A DNA stretch of 64,000 nt from the NCBI RefSeq assembly GCF_000801105.2, contig NW_026615410.1, positions 1 through 64,000 on the forward strand, given 5' to 3'. The notes beneath the pieces were generated by a model. That model did no database searches and was not told the origin of the DNA. It saw only the letters and a list, made by a program, of their open reading frames with translations. The position numbers and the translations under genes were made by a program. Of this stretch, positions 43,792-56,531 are shown piece by piece; positions within the stretch are counted from its first letter, which is position 1; every line of letters starts with the position of its first letter. This stretch comes from Raphanus sativus (Eukaryota; Streptophyta; Magnoliopsida; Brassicales; Brassicaceae).

Positions 43792-45397
43792 ATGAAAATG
43801 ATAAAGATAATGATAATAGTGACGATGGCTATGATGATGGGAACTGCGAAGTCTGCGATGGGAAATATTGTAGATCAGACATGCAAACAGACACCTGACT
43901 ACACTCTTTGTCTCTCTCTCCTCAACTCCGATCCACGTAGTTCCTCAGCTGACGTCGTCGGCCTCGGTCTCATCCTCGTCGACAAAATCAAGGTCTCTCT
44001 TACATAATCTTTCTTTTTTCAAAAACGTAGTATTTTCTACGCGTGGCTATGATTTTGTAACAATATGAAGTTATGTAGTGTGATTATCAGAGCCGGTTGG
44101 GGTTTGAAACTATTAACAAACCTATATTTTTGTATAATTATTGTAGAGCCGAAAATATATACATATACAAATGAATTACTAAGACCATCTCCAATGTATT
44201 TTGCTATTTTCACCTCTAAAATAGAAGAACTCTATAATAGAGGTGGGATATGCTCCAATGTATTTCTCTAAAATAGCAATTTCTATTTTATAGAATAAAA
44301 AATAGAGGATTGTTATTTCTTCCTCTATAAATAGAGGAAAAAATAGAGATCTCTATAATAGAGGAAGAAATAGAGGTGGGTTGGAGCATTTTCATCTCTT
44401 TTTTTTTTTGATCGAAAAGCCATTCATTAAAACAAGAAACATCAGTTACATGGAGTAGCAGAAATAAGAGAATGCAGAGCAGTCTTTGCTAAGGTATCAG
44501 CAGCCACATTCGCTAAACACGGTACAAAATGAAAACAGATAGATTGAAAGGAGAGAGCCAAGATTCTGATATCATGGATAATCCCCTTCAAGACAACATT
44601 CTGATCATGAGACTTCAGGATGAGAACGAGTGCCTTTGAGTCAGTAAAAACATTGAGGCAACTGACATGATAAGATACAGCTGCAACTAAAGCAGCTTTA
44701 ACCGCTAGAGCCTCAGCCACTAGAGCCGAGGGCACACAACGCCGGTGAGAGGAAGAGCTTTCAACCATGGAGTTCGTCGCATCGCGAAGGATCCAACCAA
44801 GTCCACAATTACCCGATGCTGATTCTCAAGCTGCGTCTGAATAAGAAAACCATGTATATGAATTAATAACTGGGATATTAGCAAAAGGGACCACAGAGCA
44901 TGGTACTGAAGATTTTTCAGGAGCATTTTCATCTCTAAATGCTATTATAGAAGTGAAAATAGCAATGGATTGGAGATGCTCTAATAGACGCATATTTCAT
45001 ATCAATATACCCAAGACTGGTTCTGGCTATTATTACCAGACCTCTGGGGTTCATAATCATTTGATATGAAGACTTCGTGTGTTTATTGTTGTAGGCTCTT
45101 GGGACAGAGACTATCGGGCAGATCAACGTGGCGTACAAAACTAAACCGATGCTTAAGCGGGAGTTGGATGAATGTAATCTAAGATACAAGACGATTGTAG
45201 AGGCCGACGTCCACACAGCCATTATTGCTATCAAAGGAAACCCTAAGTTCGCCGAGAGTGCAGTTGTTGACGCTGGCATTGAAGCCTCCATCTGTCAAGG
45301 CGGTTTTCCCGAAGGCCAGTCTCCCTTAACCGATTCGACCCAGAAGATGGTCAAGATCTGTGATGTAACCAGAGCCATCGTCCGAATGTTGCTCTGA
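43792..45397 (+). CDS. Secreted PMEI/invertase-inhibitor family protein 2 (intron-containing)
   Basis: Two exons, 43792-43992 and 45095-45397, total 167 residues. The signal peptide (MKMIKIMIIVTMAMMMGTAKSA) is followed by the N-terminal cysteine hairpin C31...C40 (QTCKQTPDYTLC). Exon 1 ends DVVGLGLILVDKIK and exon 2 continues ALGTETIGQINVAYK; later cysteines are in LDECNLRYKT, ASICQGGF and VKICD. The TCKQTP start is typical of invertase inhibitors (C/VIF type) as well as PMEIs; the target is undecided. The 1.1-kb intron has been enlarged by a MITE that itself carries a LINE fragment. Exon 2 is inferred from phase-compatible splicing and family continuity. Confidence 0.83.
44183..44981. mobile_element. 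Tourist-type MITE, interrupted by a LINE, in the PMEI-2 intron
   Basis: Left end GACCATCTCCAATG and the reverse complement of the right end GAGCATCTCCAATC form the terminal inverted repeats, extending through GCTATTTTCAC(C/T)TCTA. The target duplication TAA is at 44180-44182 and 44982-44984. The TIR is related to that of the 25.1-kb MITE. Interior AATAGAGG motifs are repeated. Without the 537-bp insertion event it would be about 260 bp. Confidence 0.85.
44400..44919 (-). mobile_element. 5'-truncated LINE with RNase H remnant
   Basis: Minus orientation: the 3' poly(A) appears as a T run at 44400-44409, preceded on the element strand by GGCTTTTCGATC. A perfect 17-bp target duplication, GGAGCATTTTCATCTCT, flanks it (44383-44399 and 44920-44936). 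The coding remnant at 44442-44768 reads LVAEALAVKAALVAAVSY, LNVFTDSKALVLIL and FVPCLANVAADTLAKTAL, the plant LINE RNase H domain (E, D and N/AAD motifs). It was inserted by target-primed reverse transcription into an existing MITE, and only the last ~0.5 kb was copied. Confidence 0.9.
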
Positions 45398-46244
45398 ATC
45401 CTTTTAAAATGTATTAAAATAACAATAACGAGAATATTGGTCGAAGCTGTTATCTTACTAGAAAAATATGTTATGGAAGTGATAATTAAGTTGATAAAAC
45501 CATCGATCTAGACTTGACAAACAGAGTATATATTTCTTTCTTTTTTTTTTTGAAAAAGCGCAGAGTATATATTTCTCGTACCTTGATTTCTGCTATAAAC
45601 TGGTAATACCAACATTCACGAGGCAGACTGACTAGAGAAGGCAGCCCCACAATATATATTTCTCTGTTAATAAGTGAAAAATATTTAAATCAGATGAAAA
45701 GGTAGTAGTGTGAAATGTATCATGGTTTTTTCGTTTCATGTGGACCGACTCACAAAGGACCTAACCTATTCACCAATACCAGTGTAGTACCACACAACAT
45801 CTACTTTTCTTTCTTATTTTTGGCCAACAACCACCACATATCCATGTTTACGTATATGAAAATTAAATATCAATCATTCAATACACGTATAACATACGAA
45901 TACTCGCAACAAAGTTTGTCACGGGTGAAATTGTAAGAACAACTACAAAGACCTAATAATCACTAGTAAGCAAATCTATCTAACCTTCATATCGATACAA
46001 AACGAGTCATACGTGACATTGTGACGACGACACGTAAAAGCATCCGTCTTGGTTACGAGAAGAAAAACTAAGAGTTGTAAGCTTTTAACATTTACTAATA
46101 TGTATATAACAAATTTAAATAGCAGCTATATAAGTCTAGAAACATAGGTAGCTAGTAGCACTCAAAACACACAAGTATTAACTTTAGAGTTATTACACAT
46201 CAATATTCTTCTCATTTTCTTTTCAAAATTTACCATCGCCGACT
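45398..46244. other. Intergenic DNA between two PMEI genes
   Basis: AT-rich; no gene recognised. CTATATAAG near 46126 is a likely TATA box for the downstream PMEI gene. Confidence 0.5.
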
Positions 46245-46796
46245 ATGACGAAATCCTCCGCCGTCACATCACAACCGTCTCTATACCTCTTTCTCCTCCT
46301 CCTCTTACCGTTGCAAGCTCAATCCTCAGACGACCTAATTGACACAGTCTGCAAACAGACCCCGTTCTGCGACCTCTGCGAAGCCTGTCTTCGCCCTCTC
46401 ACTCCCTCTCCTTCCGATCCCAAATCTTTAGCCTCCGCAATGGCCAACGTTGTCCTCGGAAACATGACCGATACCTTAAGTTATATCCAATCTCTGATCA
46501 GACATTCTAATGATCCCGCCGCGGAGCGAGCACTGGCTCAGTGTGCTGAGCTGTACCGACCTGTGGTCCGGTTTAACATTCCTCAGGCGATCGAGGCAAT
46601 GCAGCGAGGGGAGTTTGGCTTCGCGTTGTATGTTCTCGGAGACGCCGAGAAACAGACTGATTCTTGCCAGAAACGGATCAATAGTACCATGGCCGACGAT
46701 GAAAGCTCGGTGGCTCTTACGACTAGAAACCAGCTGGTTAAGAATCTTTGCGACGTGGCCATTTCTGTGATTAAATCTCTAATGAACAGTAGTTAA
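46245..46796 (+). CDS. Secreted PMEI/invertase-inhibitor family protein 3
   Basis: 183 residues, intronless. The signal peptide (leucine-rich core YLFLLLLLPLQA) runs to about residue 26. The mature protein starts DDLIDTVCKQTPFCDLCEACL, with C36 and C45 as the usual hairpin pair plus extra cysteines C42 and C48. Later cysteines are in LAQCAELY, TDSCQKRI and KNLCDVAI, as expected for the four-helix PMEI fold. It is not closely similar to its upstream neighbour, so the pair is an old duplication. Substrate (pectin methylesterase or invertase) undetermined. Confidence 0.9.
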   Translation: MTKSSAVTSQPSLYLFLLLLLPLQAQSSDDLIDTVCKQTPFCDLCEACLRPLTPSPSDPKSLASAMANVVLGNMTDTLSYIQSLIRHSNDPAAERALAQCAELYRPVVRFNIPQAIEAMQRGEFGFALYVLGDAEKQTDSCQKRINSTMADDESSVALTTRNQLVKNLCDVAISVIKSLMNSS

Positions 46797-47638
46797 GAAC
46801 TTTGTTTCTTTCGCGAGTGATAGTTTATATGTTTGTAATTAATTTATATCTACCAAGAAAATGATTATTAAGCACTTTATAGTTCAGTATTCTTACATAT
46901 ATATTTGTTTAGCTGAGGAGTATATAACTCTATGATTTATTTGGTGACTTAGTGGGGATTTAATATTGGGACCACGAAGCATCCGAAGACAGCAACGCAA
47001 CAGAAATAATAGACATTTGAAATATACACACACGTGAAATCACATGTTCAATTAATTTTGCACAGCATTAAAAGTGGTCTCTAAAGCTCAGTGGGAGCGT
47101 CTAGACACAGCCACATGGATTCCGAGTACCAATAATATGATGATTTCATTTTTTTTTTTACGTTTTGATCTCATCAAAGTTTGAATACTTTTTTACATCC
47201 GTTTAAATACAACATATCTACTACTAATACGATCTTAATTTGCATCATAATTTTATAGTAGCACATCTAAAAAAGGTACATACACTGAATAACGCGACAG
47301 TAATTTTATTATTTGTAACTTCTCTTAATTTTACTTCAAGAGGAATATTACAAAACTATAGTGTTATTGTTTCATAGCCGCAGAGAAAGCAGCCAACTTT
47401 GCCCAAAAACTTTATCGGTACGAGTGTATGGTTCACCGACAATCTAAACCATAAAATGGTTTGGCCAACCAGTGATGAACCTGTCCAGTTCTATCTCTTT
47501 GGTTTACGCTTCATTGTGAAACTCTATTCATGCTCTTCTCATTCTCCAAACCGGAAACCGGTTTCAATAAACTGCGAGTACAAAACAAAAGCTAGGATTA
47601 GAGATTATTTCAGACTAATGAAAATATAATTGATCTTC
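46797..47638. other. Intergenic DNA
   Basis: No gene recognised; probable 3' UTRs at both ends. The open frame at 47399-47629 has no support. Confidence 0.5.
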
Positions 47639-48356
47639 TTAACCAAGCTGAGAAACAGCAACATACTTTGGTAATCTCCTTGCTAAAACCGGACCAGTAT
47701 AACTTCCATCCGGTTTGCTCGAGGACGGGTTCCCCGCATACTGAACCGAAACAAAATCACCGTTGGGTTTTCCGGAGCTAACGGCTGTTCTTGGCGACAA
47801 ACCTGAATATTACAAACAAAACACAGTTAATGAAACTAACTGCAAAACGCTACCGCAATCGCAGTCGTAAGAATCAAAATCAAAACACACCTTGGAAAAT
47901 AAGGACGAAGAAGAAAATAGCGGTGAGAATCGAGGCCAAAACATTGCCAAGAGAAGAAGCCGCAGACGCAGACGCAGCTTTGGCCGCTCTCGTTTTCTTC
48001 AATGCTTTCAAACGTTCGACCCTCGCGCGTTTCAGCATCGCCAATTCAGCGATCTCCTTTATCAGCTTCATATCCGCGGCGTCCAGCGACGGTCCACGCG
48101 GCGGCCGAGGAGGCTTCGACGCAGATTTCTTGCGTTTCTCCTTCCGGTCGCTCTTCCCCCATCCCGGTTTACTGATCGCACATTGAACCGGACTTGCATC
48201 GTTTTCTAACAAGCCGACAGTTTCTTCTCCGGTTTTCACCGGTTTGTTATCCGGAGACATCGGTAACAATGGCTTCTCCGGCGACTTTGTATAAACATTG
48301 TCGTAATCGACGACTCCTTTCTCGAGATCAACATCGAAATCGAGACTCATCCCCAT
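47639..48356 (-). CDS. Conserved plant protein of unknown function with one membrane segment
   Basis: Two exons, 47891-48356 and 47639-47802 (GT-AG, phases agree), total 209 residues. The N-terminus is acidic (MGMSLDFDVDLEKGVVDYDN). A basic/proline region follows (KKSASKPPRPPRGPSLDAADM), then a helical segment (IKEIAELAMLKRARVERLKAL), a hydrophobic segment (NVLASILTAIFFFVLIF) and a polar tail (GDFVSVQYAGNPSSSKPDGS...VAVSQLG). No catalytic domain. Architecture and position fit At3g17120, an uncharacterised A. thaliana protein (from memory). The single hydrophobic segment suggests a membrane anchor; topology not determinable. Confidence 0.82.
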
Positions 48357-51300
48357 GAACTCACCAGATTATTAACTTTTCAGACCAGAATCAAAGTTCT
48401 GAAAACGATCTCTTAGTTCTTGAATATGTAATCAAGAACAAGATCTGTCCCCAGTAGAGACGAAAGGACACACACACATACGCTCGTGCCGCCTTTAATA
48501 GCCAAAGCAAATTTAAAAAAATGAGTTACAGCTAACGCCTTTGTCTCCAGAAATGACTAAAAATCTGCAAAAAGAAAATCACAAACTTTAATTTTTCATC
48601 AATGACAAAAGGAAATACTTTAATTCTTAATCATAGTGCATAATATGGATAATTACCGAATCAAAAATCACGTGGTATAGATAGATAAAAGTCAAAAACA
48701 TTAAAAGTAGAGACTAGATTAGAGGATTAAAGAGACAGAAAGAGTTTGAAGTTTGGTTTATGTTTTTATTAGATCTTGTCAAAAGTAGGTAACTTTATAG
48801 CGCATTAATTCCAAATAAATTATTTTATGAAAAATAAATACAGTATATACATGAGCACAGCTGTGTTTTTGCCTTTTTCCAGTGCCGTGACTTGGGGAGG
48901 GAATACATTTAAGAATTTAAATTAATAATAAGGAATTAAATAATTTTTCACTGAATTTACGAACCCAGAAATTAACTCAGAATTACTGACTGATGACTGT
49001 ACATGAATGATGGATGAATAACATACTCTGATAACTTTAAAATAAATGGAAACCAAAAAAAAACTCTAAAATCTGAACGAAACTGGTGTGTGATTGAAAT
49101 AGAAAAAGATTTGAAACTTGTTTTTGTAAGAAAGAGAAGGAGACCTAGATCCGATAGTGACGAGATGAGCTGAGAGACCGAGGAGAAAATGGCGGATTAC
49201 TTGTCCCGCTTCAGACCGATTCGTCGAAGTTTCCAAAATAAATTCTTCAAGAGAGATCGAGATATATAGATGGTATTGTTGTGGGATATTCTTGATTACA
49301 ACAACGAAATAAAGATTAATTATCTGATAGTTTTAAAACTAAGATAAAAGGACAGCAAATTTGAATTTGAAACAGATATAGAAGTGTATTGTGTTCGGAC
49401 ATGTGTTGATGTCCTAAATATAGCTGAGACTACGCAAGTGAGCTCTTCTCTAGCAAGGAAGCTTCACGTCACCGACGAATAGAGATGGGCCAATGTTTTA
49501 TTTTATTTCTGTTTGATCCCTTTATTTTTACATTTCTTTGAGTTTGCACCCGTAAAATAAATTGTGGGCCTTTCTACTAATTATTTTCTTGTTTGTTTTA
49601 CAAAAATGCATAAGCTCTACTAATACTGTTCTTGCCTACAAATATTTTGTTTTGAGGGTGCTTTGTTTTTTACATAAATACAAAATTCAAATTTTAATTT
49701 TTGTATGAAATTACAAGAAATTCAAGAGTCAAGACGAAGACAGAATCGGGTAGACAGAGACAACTATGGCGACATACATTGTCCTAAATTGAATAAACTT
49801 GGGCCCAATTTGATCACTATAAATCTTTCTGTCCCAGTTTACAAATATCTGAAAATGACGACTTCAACGAGAGTCGCTATGGAATATAAGGATTAGGTCC
49901 GTTAACTAACAAAACCTTTTCAATCAACCTCCAATTTTTTGATTATTAAAAACCATGCCAAAAGAGAAGCTCGTCAACGTCTTCAGTCTTCTTTGTCTTA
50001 TCGCGCGTCAAATTCGTCAACAACCTCGTTTTGTTACACTTTTTAATTATTCTTCTCATTTAAAACGCACAAGTTAAACTAAATCTTAGTCAATAGTTTC
50101 ACATGATAGTATATATGTTGTCTTAGGGTCTTAATTTTATGTGATGCTTTTATTTTGTTAGTATTCCGTTCCACTAGCAATGGTACAAAATCACTAGGGA
50201 GATCAAGTAAGACAGTAACGAATAGTGAAGGAAACTTCAGTTTCATGCATCACATTCACAATGAATCCAATAATTCTAAAGAAATTATAAGGCATGGAGG
50301 TGTCTGATTGGTAGGGAGCTCTTCACATCTTACTTACAGACAACATTTAATATAATCGGTCCATTTTCGAAATAATACCGTGACCCCATGAAACTGACTT
50401 GTTTACATATACGCACCTTAGTCTATTACCACGTTTATTATTGCAACATATAAGATCAATTTGGTGTATTTATCTTCTTATTTTCTTCTCAACGGATCAC
50501 TATAGTTTACTCATTATGTACTAGATTAATTACTTAGCTAGGAACAGTCTCCCTATATCTAGAGATGCACTATCTTTAACGTTCTCATACCTTTCATTAT
50601 TTTCGCTATGTATGTTCGTTCAACGTCCTGTATAAATATCTCTGTAATGAGAAATACGTTCACATCTAGTCTCTAGATAGAACGAAATAAGTTTTGAATA
50701 TGCACAAATTAATCTTAAAATCTGTATAAAATTCCATAACAGGATTGTTATCCAGAAATTTTATTGTTGTGGGGGAACTGTGGAAAGAGACAAACGTGGG
50801 GATGTTTTTTTGTGACGAAGACCAGACCAGTCATATTCTGTCTGCCACGCTACACCGACAAATCCTTGGAAGTTTAGGGCCTATAAATGTCTCAACTATA
50901 TACTTAATTGGGCTGAGAAGCCCGTTTTATACGTTTCGAATCCGGAACATTTCTGATTCGATCTTTGAGCGGTATACTTCATTGTACTGACATAGTTTTG
51001 GCTATTAATCTTGATGTATATCAAGATGGATTTTGATTGCGTACTTTGCTATACGTACTTAATAGTTGATCATCTAACTCAAAAAGCCCAATGTTAAAAT
51101 CCAGTTTGGACTTCTAACTTAAAATCAATCGGTGATTATTAGATTGTTTCCAACTCTTTATATTCTATTGAATTCTTGATGTGAGGTAAAAACTTTTTTA
51201 ATACTTTTCTTCGAAACGATGATTTTTATCGACCAAAAATTTTGGTATTTCAAAACAATTATATTTGGTCAAACGAATTAATTAAGATTTTTATATTCTG

Positions 51301-52338
51301 CCGAGTAGGATTATATTAATCAGAGATTTAGCGTATTTAAAGTCTGAACTGTGATACCATATGAAAACCGGGTTTGTTATAAACTTCAAACTAAAATTAA
51401 TCGGTGATTATTGGAGTAACATTAACTTTTTATATATTAGTTAATGTCCTATTACATTCTCGATGTAGGATAATTTATCTCTAATATCCAAAATTGAAAA
51501 TAAGTCGTTGGACCAATCTATAACGCAAATTGGGTGATGGATTTGATGCAAGTTGATTTGTTTTTTTCTTTTTCCCATTCCCTCCCCATCCCCCCTCCCT
51601 CTGATTAGGGGTTTGGCACTTACGACCACTCAATGGTGCCAATTGTTGAATTTGTCACCGTATCTTTTTCTTCATCTTTCCTGGTCAACTCTTACGTACC
51701 TTCTAGGCTCGATCTCTTGAAATATCATTTGTAAGATCAATGTATATTTACGAAAATGGTTTTACTTTTAGTACCAACTTCCAAAAAACATCAACTAATT
51801 GTTTTAGCTGTTCCTCCTATAGTTATGTTAATAAATTCAGTAGTTATTGTTATTTTTTTAATCTTGTGTCATAACTTACACAAACCAAAAATTGATCAGT
51901 TAAAAACCCATTACATTCGATATCTATGCTTATCGACAATTATTTGTTAAATATTATGGAAGACACAAGTTATGGTTGTTCTATCAAATTTATTTTTTTA
52001 AAAATATTTGTTCGGTTTGTAGAGGGTTAAAATGCCAAAGTTGAGGCTCAAAATTTCGTTATTTTATTTTTTTGTCATCAAACTCAAAGCTTCGTTATAC
52101 CGGACTAATCCTAGGATATTCCACTGATGTTCAAGAAAGTAAAAATGACATTCCTTAGAAAAATTCACAGATATTCTTGGATGATAAATTGTATAACTTA
52201 TAATGTTCGGAAAAATAATAATATAGAGTAGGTCTTTTTGTACTACAGGTGAAACTACATCTTTAGAATTCACGCTTAAACCTCTTTAAAAAAATAATAT
52301 CAAAGTAAATAGGAGTGGAGAATCTATGGAACTTTTTC
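48357..52338. other. Intergenic DNA, about 4 kb
   Basis: 48357-49260 is probably the upstream region and leader of the 209-residue protein gene; a 26-codon frame MADYLSRFRPIRRS at about 49189 on the opposite strand is unsupported. From about 51500 on, the sequence is related to 55000-55180 and 57060-57460, part of the phylloplanin segmental duplication. No other gene recognised. Confidence 0.45.
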
Positions 52339-52346
52339 TATAAATA
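52339..52346 (+). promoter_or_regulatory. TATA box, phylloplanin-like gene 1
   Basis: TATAAATA followed by GAGCTGCAAGG, 105 bp before the ATG. The same block precedes gene 2. Confidence 0.7.
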
Positions 52347-52450
52347 GAGCTGCAAGGGATCGGAAGACACTTAACCAGATCCAAAACCAATAGCAAGACA
52401 AAAAAAAGTCTTTTCTCTCTATACTCTCTACTTGTTAATATCCTAACAAC

Positions 52451-53346
52451 ATGGCAATGCTCACCAGAAACAAAAACATAACCTTCTCAATGGTCTTGAT
52501 ATGTCTAATTCTTGTGTCTACAATGGCTAAGGCTCAACTTGATGGGCTTCTTGGCAGGGATCGTAATATCTCCAGTATACAAGGGCGTATCATGTGCTCT
52601 ATCGATGGTAATCCGACTTCCACTCCTCCTGCTGGTAGGTCTGCTTTCTCTTTTTGATCAATCATGCCAAACCGGCCAAATAAAATTTGCAAAACTTCTG
52701 CAAACCATAACTGGTTTTGTTGTAGATTTTGTGATAGTTATAGTCTTATAAATGATATATCATACAGACGAATTTTTTTTTTTAATCTGTATTTAGCTAT
52801 TAGCCATTGACGTTAGTAAAATCAGGCAAAACATGTTTGTGAAATCAACATCAAGCAATATTTTTGTGAATACTTAGAATTCTAGATCGAATATAGTATG
52901 TTCAATACCATTTGTTGCACAATCAAAATGTTAGAGTCAAAAGAATGAAGTACGGACCAATTAATACAATCTTCACGGAATAATTAATTTTTGAGAATAA
53001 TATTTGAAATCCCCCCCCCCTCCCTCCCCCCAAATCGTGGACATATACAGCTTCTCCCGTTATGCTTCAGTGTGGTGGAAAAAATGTTGCAACTACGAAT
53101 ACGGGCGTTGATGGAGGATTCACGTTTCCTTCCAACACAGTGTCTACGATCTCGCTTTCAGAAGTCATCTACGACGGTTGTAGTGCCATGGTCATGATCC
53201 CTCTCTCTACATGCAACCCTAGCCCTCCTACCAACAGACTCGTCACGGTACGTGCAGGTCCCATCGTAGTCGTCGTTTCCAATGAGAGAAACATGGATGT
53301 ATTCAAAGAACTGGTCACCCCTCTAGTTGTCACCCTCTCCCTCTGA
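52451..53346 (+). CDS. Phylloplanin-like secreted protein 1 (Pollen Ole e 1 family)
   Basis: Two exons, 52451-52634 and 53051-53346, total 159 residues. The signal peptide ends near AKAQ (about residue 29). The mature part has IQGRIMCSIDGNP, PVMLQCGGKNVATTNTGVDG, GFTFPSN, YDGCSAMVMIPLSTCNPS and PTNRLVTVRAG, the conserved cysteine and beta-sandwich pattern of phylloplanin / Ole e 1-like proteins. Phylloplanins are secreted, in tobacco leaf glands onto the surface where they hinder oomycetes; the role here is unknown. The C-terminus (about 120-159) is diverged from gene 2. The intron acceptor is preceded by a long C tract (about 53011-53030). Confidence 0.85.
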
Positions 53347-53708
53347 TTTCAAACTAAATTAAGCATCCCTTCTTGATTTGGTTACGGTGTGTTTCCGTTC
53401 AGCTGTTTTATGTTTTCTGTGATGACCATTAAAGTTTGCTTGCGTATGCATGAATAAGGTCTACATAATAAAGCGTATGTATGTTCAAAGTATTGGTCGT
53501 AACTTCTGTTACCAGGTCTTAGTTGGCGTGCAAATGCTGCAATGTAATGAAATAAAATAATTTCCTTTTTATCGAGATCGGCTCTAACACGTATGCTTCT
53601 CGGAACGTCCATTACCTACACCATATCCACAAAACAAAAGATTTTTTTCCTTGAACGTTTAACTAATTAAAACTTTAGCCTTCGTTATAAAGAGAGCCGC
53701 GCGAAGGA

Positions 53709-53871
53709 GGGTCCATACCTGCTTTACTGCGTTCTTTTCGAGCCTATTTGATTTGGTTACTGTTATTAAAAAGCCCAATAAGACGATAATCGGACCCCAT
53801 ACCTGCTTCACTGCGTTCTTTTCGAGCCTATTTGAATTGGTTACTGTTATTAAAAAGCCCAATAAGACGAG
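53709..53871 (+). repeat. 84-bp tandem duplication
   Basis: CCATACCTGCTTTACTGCG (53713) and CCATACCTGCTTCACTGCG (53797) begin two copies that share TTCTTTTCGAGCCTATTTGA and end in AAAGCCCAATAAGACGA. Few mismatches, so fairly recent. Confidence 0.85.
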
Positions 53872-56270
53872 GAGGCCCGTTTCTGTTGTAGACCTCCAAT
53901 GTGGTACACTTCAAATTTAACATGTGTTGGACTTTGTTTTCTTTTCTCACTCCCTTCTTAACGTCTTCTGGTTGGATTAACCTATAAATTGTTTCATATT
54001 ATGAGTTGGCAGAACGATGACGACTCTAACGAATTAAAATAACAGTCCGAAAGAGTAATTAACTTGCTCCAACTTTTCGATTCTGCAAGATAACTCATCA
54101 TGTTCTTAAAATGCATTGTTTTTTTCATGACAACATCAAGAAATTTAGTCTTCTTAATAGAGTGTTTTGCCACAACATGATGTAAGTTATGGTGTCTAGT
54201 TATTGGATCACAAAGATTGAAAGAGTACTTTACAACTTTTTGAGACCAGTTTGGTAGTTCAATTTACAATTTGAAAATCGTATAATACAAGAATATGATC
54301 TAACAACTTTTCTCATTGTAAGTAAGTTATAAGATCGTGCCTAGAAATATCTTGCAAAGTGCAAAATTTAACACCAACTAAAAAGTAATATAAAGGAATG
54401 ACAAAACTAAGCATGAGGGCATGACAAGAATTCAACATCCAAACACACGTACCTATTTCTAAATTTCAAATACAGTTCATATTAATTTGGCCTCATAACT
54501 AGGGATGTCAAATGGATGGAACTGTCTATGGGTAGTACCCATCCAAAATATAATAGGCGGTTATGAATAAGCCATATGTGAAGCGGGTTAAACGGGATAA
54601 GCCCACTTTTATGCGGAACAAGTTCAAAATATACTATAACCCTTTTTGATAAGAAAAAACATTTCAAAAATCTTATCTTGTTATTTACCAATTACCACCA
54701 TTTACCTGAGTTTCTTGGTTCCATATGTAAACTCCCGAGTGGTTTTTTCAGGGTTTTTGAAATCTATCACAGTTATTGAGCAAGCACTCACCGTTACCAA
54801 GTGGACAACTTGATCGGTGGAGGGATCGTTTTTCTGGTTACCTGGAGATTCCTTAGAAAACTAAGATTTTATGTATCCTGCGGCATCCTGCGAACGATCT
54901 GGTCCCGTGTCGTTTCATTCACAAGATACATTCACAGTTGCATATTAGTCACTTTTGTGATGGCTAAAAAAACGAGTGATCCACCTCAAAGTCCAAGATT
55001 AAAATTAAGTTCATGGACCAATCTATAACACAAGTTGAATGGTGGATTACTCTCTCCCTATATCAAGAGCCTGCGTTGTGCAAGTTTCATTGTTTACCCC
55101 CCTCTATGACTCTATCCCATATGACTAGGGGTTTGACAGTTACGGCCACCCAAGAGTCACTCCACGGGTTCTTTTAGCTGTTTTATCATGAACTAGAAAG
55201 TTTTTTCTGCTATGGTATGTAATCAAATTTGTAGTTTAATTAGCTTCTGACTAAATTATTAATCTACATTATTGATAATATAGTTATTTTAACTTTTTAA
55301 TCTATATTATTAAAACTAAAATACAAAATATAATTTATACATCTTCAAATAAGTTGTTACATTAATTATCATTCTATATTTACTCAATTAACCAACTTCA
55401 TTAATTATATTATCATAATAATACATCACATTATTAATTAAATTACCATAAACAATAATAGCTCAGATTTTTATTTTTAGTTAATCAATATTAACTTTGT
55501 ACAAATTATTATATAAATAAAAATATAATCAGTTTTTCCATACGGTTAAAAGTTTGGTTTAATCTGTTTTACCCAAACTTTTTTTATAGTAGTTTCAATC
55601 GGTGAAAAGCTACATAGTCAAATACATAATTCAAAAATATAGTTTATGTGAATAAAATAATAACTTAAATCAAAATAATAAAAACATATTACATTTAAGT
55701 TTTTCACTACATATAACCCTATTTTACTAAGTTTCATGCACCATGTGTAATTCGATAATAATTATAACTATTTTACTAAGTTTCATGCGCCATGTGTAAT
55801 TAGATAATTAATTAATAAACATGATAAACTAAATAAAATGAAAATTTAACATTTATTATTTTTAATTAATGAAAACCTTCATAGAACATATCTAAACCGA
55901 TTCAAATTGATTATAATTAATTAAAATGAAGTACATTTAAAAATAACCATTACTTCTTTTGTAATAATTAAATATGTGTCACTAATTTAATAATTATTAT
56001 TAATTATTTATAAATCATTTATTTTGTTAGATTATTCTCTAAAAATTATAACATTATTTTTAACCAAAGTTACCATTATTCTCTAACCAGAATATTCTCT
56101 AAATAATTTTACAATAAAATTAACAGATTTATTTAAATGTGACATACAAAATTTAAATAATCTCATGTATATTATTAGTTCATTTCAAATAAAAATATAT
56201 TTTTTATTAATATAAAGTTAATTTTCAATATATGTTAAGCAATTAAATGATTAATATTATTTAACATATA

Positions 56271-56531
56271 CTCCCTCTGTTCGCAAAATAAGTGAGTTTT
56301 GAGGTTTTTACACGTTGATTAAGAAATTACAAACTTTTATTTTATTTTTCTCGTTTACATAAAAATAATAATGATTAAAGTAATTTCAACCAATAAACAA
56401 TTATACTACAGAATATAAATAATTAAAAAATATTAAAATACATTTATTTTTTACCTAGAAACTTGAAAACATCACTTAAAATGGAACAAAAAAATATCCC
56501 TAAAACTCCACTTAAAGTGGGACGGATAGAG
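56271..56531. mobile_element. Stowaway-like (Tc1/mariner) MITE, 261 bp
   Basis: Left end CTCCCTCTGTTC and the reverse complement of the right end CTCTATCCGTCCC are the imperfect terminal repeats of Stowaway elements, flanked by the TA target duplication (56269-56270 and 56532-56533). Both subterminal regions contain AAGTG(A/G)AGTTTT. No coding capacity. Confidence 0.8.

Noticed and set aside
47892..48209. 105-131 codon plus frames, Arg-rich
   Set aside because: Antisense shadows of the 209-residue protein gene.
54482..54760. hAT-like end CTAGGGATGTCAAATGGATGG
   Set aside because: It resembles a known hAT MITE terminus, but no matching inverted end or 8-bp duplication was found nearby.
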